NCBI GenBank assembly: GCA_023678885.1
Contig: CM042993.1
Span: 1,758,501-1,822,500, forward strand
From: Pogostemon cablin
Lineage: Eukaryota > Streptophyta > Magnoliopsida > Lamiales > Lamiaceae
Reading direction: 5' to 3'
DNA length: 64,000 bases
Positions 58,474 to 64,000 of the stretch are shown here, piece by piece; positions within the stretch are counted from its first letter, which is position 1; every line of letters starts with the position of its first letter. Position numbers and translations under genes: made by a program. Below the pieces are notes generated by a model. That model worked only from the letters and a program-made list of their open reading frames with translations. It was not told the DNA's origin and did not search any database.

Positions 58474-58761
58474 ATGAAGAAACGACAAGTTGTTTTGAAA
58501 AGAGAGGATCATTCATCGGAAAACTCAGCAAATTCAGCCTTTAGGGTGAGAAGCGTGAGATACGCCGAGTGTCAGAAGAATCACGCGGCGAGTGTAGGCG
58601 GCTACGCGGTGGACGGTTGCCGGGAATTCATGCCGTGTGGGGAGGAAGGATCAAGTGGGGCCCTCACTTGCGCTGCCTGTGGCTGCCACCGCAACTTCCA
58701 TCGGAGGGAGGTGGAGGTGGAGGGGGAGGTGGCGTGCGACGGATGCAACGCCTTGTGCTAG
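58474..58761 (+). CDS. MIF2: MINI ZINC FINGER protein (MIF)
   Basis: A 95-residue, single-exon protein: only the ZF-HD dimerization zinc finger, without the homeodomain. Residues about 27-90 read VRYAECQKNHAASVGGYAVD, GCREFMPCG, LTCAACGCHRNFHRREVE and CDGCNALC, containing the Cys/His ligands of the ZF-HD class. MIF proteins pair with ZF-HD factors, and can recruit partners to them, to modulate hormone responses and floral meristem termination. Length fits the family (80-100). The short basic N-terminus (MKKRQVVLKRE) matches MIF relatives. A stretch between 76 and 88 (VEVEGEVACDG) is Glu/Val-rich and lengthened by a GGAGGTGG-type simple repeat. Choice of MIF2 over MIF1/3 is tentative. Confidence 0.92.
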   Translation: MKKRQVVLKREDHSSENSANSAFRVRSVRYAECQKNHAASVGGYAVDGCREFMPCGEEGSSGALTCAACGCHRNFHRREVEVEGEVACDGCNALC

Positions 58762-61004
58762 CCTAGGGGTATGTCATGTGTGTGTAAGTGAGTGTGTGTT
58801 AATTGTGCGTGTGAGTTTGGTGGATGAGTGAGTCATGAGTTAATGAAATTAGACCTTTTTTTTTCAATTATTGGTTTTCGATTTCTCTGGTTTCAAACTG
58901 CTGTAAATTTCTCCATCAGTAAATAACTGTTTCTCTGCATGCAAATTTACTCCTATTCTTATGCTAACTTTCCAACACTTAATTAGTCTAACAGATCTTG
59001 ATTTACTTTCACCTGAAATTGTGAATCCATCTGTGTTTATTTGATGAAAATGCACAGCTATGCTGTCTAAAAATTCTTTAAAAAAAGGAAAAATGTTCTA
59101 ATTACTAATATTAATATAAGTTGTGTTACATGTGATTTTACCTTGGCAGTGTGTAATTAGAGTTTTGATTTGTTTTAATGGTATTGAAGTGAGTAAAGTT
59201 GGGCTTTTGGGGCATGAGTGCAGTAAAAAATAAAAGGAGAATTGTAATTAATTAGTCCAAGAGATAAAAAATTAAAGGGAACATTAAGGTGACAATTGTG
59301 GTAATGAAGAAAGAGGAAGGGGAGTGCACTTAAAAATGTGCACCTCCAAAACCATATATGGAGAGGGAGAGGAGGCTCCATTTAGTGTCATGTGTCATGA
59401 GAAATTGTTAGGTATTGAGTATGGAGGGGAGCAAACCTTTAGGTATGTGTTCATTTCTTTCAGGTATATGTCAAATCCATAACGTCATTTATTTACCTCT
59501 TAAACCCCCCCCCTTTTTTTATTTCTTCCCACAATTATCCTATGTTTTTAATGACTCTACACATTTTAACAAAATATTCATCTCCGTATATGGATAAGGT
59601 GTACAAAAAAAAGGTGTATTAAAAAACACGTTATTTGCTTATTTCATTCATTAATTCTTACTGCTTTTTCTTGCTACCTAATTAATTAATTGAAAGATTT
59701 ATTATCATCTTACGTGTGACAACCTCGTGAAAGAGTGGACTCCACAGGATCCTATGGTGGAATTAATCAAGAATCTCCAAAATTAATTAAATCCAAGCAC
59801 GAGATGGCAGTTACGTTGTTCAATTTTTTGTCCTATAAATATTGGAAGGTTTTATTAATTTTAAATGGAAATTGTGTTTTACCATTGAAATGAAATGTGT
59901 GTGTGTGTGTGTTTTTTTTTAATTTTATATTGAATCATATTTTTGTTTCAACCACCATCCCAATGTAAAAAAATATATACACAAAAGAAAAAATATACAT
60001 ACCGATTGCAAAATTATAGCTCCTTATTTATGTTATATTAGGTTCATATATATAAATTAAGCTAATCATAGGTCGAATATGAAATTAATTTAATGGTCAC
60101 AGCTTCATAGATTTAGATAATTCTTACCCTATCGCAGTTAAATTATAAAATTCTAATAAAGATAAGCTGGATGTGAAAACAGAATATGTTCTCAATAAAT
60201 TGTGTGAGGCAAACCCTTGACATGGTATAAATAAAATTTAATTAAAATTAAGAATATCTGTGAAATTAAAATTGAGTCAAACGGCATTGACAATTAATTC
60301 TCCGTTTTGATTAAAAGTGCATGGGTGGAAAAAAGATTATGGGCCTATTTTAGGTTTTGAACATAAAGGCCTAAAAATGCTATTAAAATATGGGCTTTAT
60401 TTATGTTGAGCAGTACCGTAATTATCTAACCGTTGGGCTTCTCCCACCTTTTATTTATCAGCCCAATTCCAAATTTGGGTCTACTATATCAGTATTGGGC
60501 TCAAAATACATGGCCCTTTTTTAGTTATGTAGGAAGCTTAACTTAGGAAGAAAAAAAATCAGAAAATAGAACACAATATAATTTTATTTTATTTTGTGGA
60601 AATAAGATGTAGAGAAGAAAATACCATTATTAGTTCTAGAGAGATAAAACTTAGGAAGTAATAGAAGGATACATATACAGATGTAGTTCATTTGTAAGCA
60701 ATTAGAACATATATGAGTAACTTTGAAACATATGCATTGGTGGATTACAATATGGAAAAGTGATATTCTGAAATAATTTGGAGAATAAAATAATTAAAAT
60801 TAGAAGATGAAACATTAAAGTCAGAATTAATGGGTTTGCAGAGATCATGTGTTGAGAAAGAGAAAGAGAGAGCAGCTGACAATTATTAATAATAAGTATA
60901 GATAGAACCATTTCACAAAATTTTAATCCTTGTGTTTTCAAGTACTTTGTGGTCCTACCCTACTTCCCCATACTATTAGCATTTTGTAGTTAGAAGCATT
61001 TATT

Positions 61005-61008
<4 letters not shown>
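58762..61008. other. MIF 3' flank and spacer
   Basis: No further gene is recognised. It contains a C8-T7 run at 59507-59520 and a (GT)n tract at 59897-59912. Confidence 0.4.

Positions 61009-61039
<31 letters not shown>
61009..61039 (+). repeat. (AT)n microsatellite
   Basis: About 15 AT units in AT-rich spacer. Confidence 0.9.
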
Positions 61040-61041
<2 letters not shown>

Positions 61042-61399
61042 TTTTTCCCCTTGTACTACACGGATTAATTAGTATACTTTATCTTAAATTAATAAAATAA
61101 ATTAGTTTAAATATATTTTATTATTATTATGAATAAAATATTTATGTTAATTAAATACTTTAGTTAAATTATTAATTTATATAATTGTTTATATTTTATT
61201 TTTTCCCGTGTGTTGCATGATATTCATTATTTTTTATTTCAAATATATTTATAAACTAAATAATGTTGTATATATAATTATAAATAGTATAATATTTATG
61301 TTAAATAAATATTTTTATAAATATTATTTTTAATTGAAGCTTTGAGGTAATTATATAAAATTTTTTAGAATAATTAATTTTTAAAGGCAAAGACTTCTC

Positions 61400-62380
61400 T
61401 AGGACCGTCTTTTTCTTTCAAAATGTTACAATCGGATCCATTCTAAGCCCACACCTTAATTGCGGGTCTTCTTCTTTTTTTTCAATTCGGTTCAAAGCAC
61501 ACAGAAAGCGACAAGCGTGAATTGGGTTTCTACGTCCCGTTTCCGCCCATAGTTTCTTCTTCAATGGCTTCACTGGACCTTCGCGCGCACTTTTTTCTTC
61601 AATCGGCCTCAATAATTTTTCGGCACACCTTAGGCGATTCTTCTGCACCAACACGTGAAAATGAATGAGAAGAACTGGCACCACCTCAAGCGATGTCGAT
61701 CCCTCCGACGACCCAAACATCATCATAATTGTGTTGCAATTTTTGCCATCTTTCTCCAACGATTGTCTCTATTAATTTATTCATTCTAATTGGTGTGGTT
61801 TAATTATATTTGAGTTGTGAGTTTGGAGTTGATCATACTTTCTTGGGTTAGATTGTTGATTGATAAATTTCTAGGGAGAGAAGTGAATTGGGGTAGATTG
61901 GGAAATTTCTAGAGAGAGAAGTGAAAAGGACGGGCAATGATAGAGGTGGATTGTGTTTGTTTGTTGAGTTGCAGGAGTTCATTTTCTTGATGATCACCTT
62001 TATCAAACACATTTCTGGCACCAATCTCTTTTCCAGGTCGTATGATATACAAATGGTCAAATGAGATCATTCAATTGAGAAACTGAGCTTGCCATGGTTG
62101 AAGTAGGAGAAGCTTGTGGTTATTGTTGTGTATAATTAAGCTCTGCTTGCAGTTTTTGAAATTGGAAAGAGTAGATATTGCAGCAACGAAATTTATAAAG
62201 GAGAAAAATGAAATTGTTGGATTTTTGTTGGATGGGTTTGTAATTGTATTGGGGCCTTTCCGTTCCTGGAATTGGATCTTCCTTACCTCCAAATGCTCCG
62301 ATTCTCATCGCCCTTTTAATCCTTCACATGGATTAATGTTGTTTTCATCTCAATTAAATCCTACATACTGTATATAAATT
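61400..62380. other. GC-shifted patch, unidentified
   Basis: Less AT-rich than its surroundings. A plus-strand frame from ATGGCTTCACTGGACCTTC (61564) stays open about 35 codons. It may be a decayed gene or part of a DNA transposon; the edges share GGACCGTC/GGACCGG phrases with 61400 and 63440. I cannot identify a protein. Confidence 0.3.
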
Positions 62381-62635
62381 CATAATATTTCTATTCTTTT
62401 ATATAATCACTTTTTTTTTCAAAAAAAAAAAACTCATCCAATGATTTTTTAAGTGTATAATTTCAGTTGCCACTGATGTGTAGAACACAGTTGAGATTTT
62501 TTTAATTTTTTTTTTCACTTAATTCTGTCTTTTTGAATAGTACTGATAATGTCAAAATATATTTGTTTTGAGTAATTTTAATTTTAATAAAATGTTACTA
62601 TCTTTTTCTTTCCCCCTATATTGCCTATTAATGGT

Positions 62636-63440
62636 CAATAATTAGGTTATTCTTTGTAATTTATTAGGTTACTCTTTATAATTAATTGGATTATCCTTTG
62701 ATTTGAGATTACGATTTTCAAACAATAAAGTTTTTTTATAATGACTTGGATTAAACTATAAATATAAATAGGTTACTCTTTGAAATTTATTAGATTACTC
62801 TTTATAATGAATTGAATTACTCTTTCTAACGATAAAGTATTTTTTATTATGAATTAATTGGACTTCTCTATAAAGATAATTATATCACAATCGGTATAAA
62901 TAATTGATTAGATTATAATAAATTACTCTTTTAGATTATTATGAACAAGTTATTTAGATTACTATTTTATATTGTTTGAGTTACTCTTTATAATAATAAA
63001 TTAAATTATTAAGAACAAGTTATGTCATTACTCTTTCTATTGATTTATTTATGTTATGTTTGATTTGGTCAATAACTTTTAGGTTACCATTTTTTAATTT
63101 TTGGGCTACTTTATTTTTATTAATTCATTTATTTTTTTTTTGCTCTTGTTTATTTTTTTGTTTTTGCTGATTTTTATGGATTTCCTCTTATGGGATATCT
63201 TTCGCTTGGTATTGAGATTTGACAACTTTTTGCTATTGTCGAATTCTCCCTGTGAATATTTCTAGCAATCTGAAGTGCTTCTTATTTACATGCTTGACAG
63301 AATTTTTTTTTTTCGAATCTTAATAGCTCATAACTACTTGGTCAATATCTTTTTAGTTACTCTTTTTTATTAATTGGATTACTAAAAAAATCAATATCTT
63401 TTAGGTTACTCTTTTTATTAATTAAGTTATTCTTTGTAGG
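62636..63440 (+). repeat. degenerate minisatellite (GGTTACTCTTT units)
   Basis: About 15-20 diverged copies of a roughly 30-40-bp unit built on TTAGGTTACTCTTTATAAT, with variants such as GATTACTCTTT and GGTTATTCTTT. Very AT-rich and out of register, so old. Confidence 0.7.
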
Positions 63441-63800
63441 ACCGGTTCAGGGAGTGGTCGATTTTGATGATTCAGACAGACCTCTACAGTGTGCAACGAG
63501 GCTCGGCTGGGAAGTCTCTCGCTGGCTGCTCAATTTCTGATGGTGGCGTCATGGTGGAGAGCGACGGTTGCCGCGGTGGTCTTTGCAAACTTGATTCAGG
63601 CATGGGGATGAATGCTTCAGATAGCATATTCAATTGTGGATGTTGTTGGTGCTCTGCGAGGATCTGGTGGAGGTACCAGTAGACATCGGGGTGAAGTAAC
63701 GATGATTAGAGATGATTAATTCGAAGGATAAAGAAGAACAGTCCACAGCCGCATGTGCATAAGCGGGTGCGAATTTAGCCCATTAAGAAATAATCCATTC
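63441..63800 (+). other. GC-richer patch, possible decayed gene piece
   Basis: GC-richer, with a 72-codon open frame from 63464 that resembles nothing I know (Cys- and Gly-rich). It may belong with 61400-62380 as the two sides of one transposon around the minisatellite. Confidence 0.25.
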
Positions 63801-63941
63801 TAACAGAGGAGTAGAGGATCCGGTTCCACCAAATATTGGTAGGACCGATCATACCCTAGTCACTCTCATTTTAAATGTTGTCATATAATAAAATGAAAGG
63901 AGTGTAACTTTTTTTTTTAATGGTGGATCTATTTTTATGGC

Positions 63942-64000
63942 AAAAACTCCTTTAGAATTTTGTGTTAAATTGTATACTCTTTAGTATACAGATGTGTACC
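63942..64000 (+). mobile_element. MITE-like repeat cut by the window end
   Basis: Begins GGCAAAAACTCC and continues TTTAGAATTTTGTGTTAAAT, joining the start of the 27808 form to the interior of the 32652 form. This shows that these belong to one family. Confidence 0.6.

Overview
The window is nuclear DNA from a flowering plant, most likely a eudicot and perhaps an asterid. It is very AT-rich. Its genes have short exons and AT-rich introns, all of the recognised proteins are plant-type, and the spacers are full of small non-autonomous DNA transposons whose ends begin CTCCCTCCGTCC. Nothing in it looks bacterial, viral or organellar. Splice structures were built by hand from reading-frame continuity, GT/AG sites and family knowledge; no alignment was run.

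Genes in order: (1) a NAP1-related/SET-type histone chaperone on the minus strand, its acidic tail running towards the left edge (about 170-3228); (2) a DEG8-type thylakoid-lumen protease on the plus strand with 13 exons (10229-13237), fully intact in frame except for one TGA just before the catalytic serine; (3) an F-box/LRR-like gene on the minus strand (14842-16107) with a frame break inside the F-box; (4) a FEZ-like NAC transcription factor (20422-21607); (5) a DUF1666 protein on the minus strand (28365-31422) with a broken partial copy beside it (26231-27132); (6) an R2R3-MYB of subgroup 1, MYB30/60/94/96/306-like (43280-44289), with a GC-AG first intron; (7) a MINI ZINC FINGER gene (58474-58761). 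Relics include the last part of a non-specific lipid transfer protein gene (6378-6625), an actin-depolymerizing factor fragment (25574-25817) and a tRNA-Leu pseudogene without an anticodon (22424-22480).

The rest is transposon-rich spacer: Stowaway-like MITEs with TA target duplications, one of them split by a hAT element with an 8-bp duplication; two PIF/Harbinger-like elements; a tRNA-derived SINE with a 60-bp internal periodicity; a Helitron 3' end; a 1.6-kb solo LTR with a TAAGA duplication; several foldback elements; a long inverted repeat next to the ADF relic; and a degenerate minisatellite near the right end.

The genes do not form one pathway. They are separate transcription units: chromatin (NRP), photosystem repair (DEG8), and transcriptional regulators (NAC, MYB, MIF). 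I found no convincing new multi-gene system. The most interesting observations are structural: the DEG8 nonsense codon together with a copy of the DEG8 3' end beyond the F-box gene, the deletion-bearing DUF1666 duplicate, the long inverted repeat, the MITE insertion with its preserved empty site, and a 1-kb inverted-repeat element that carries coding-like sequence.
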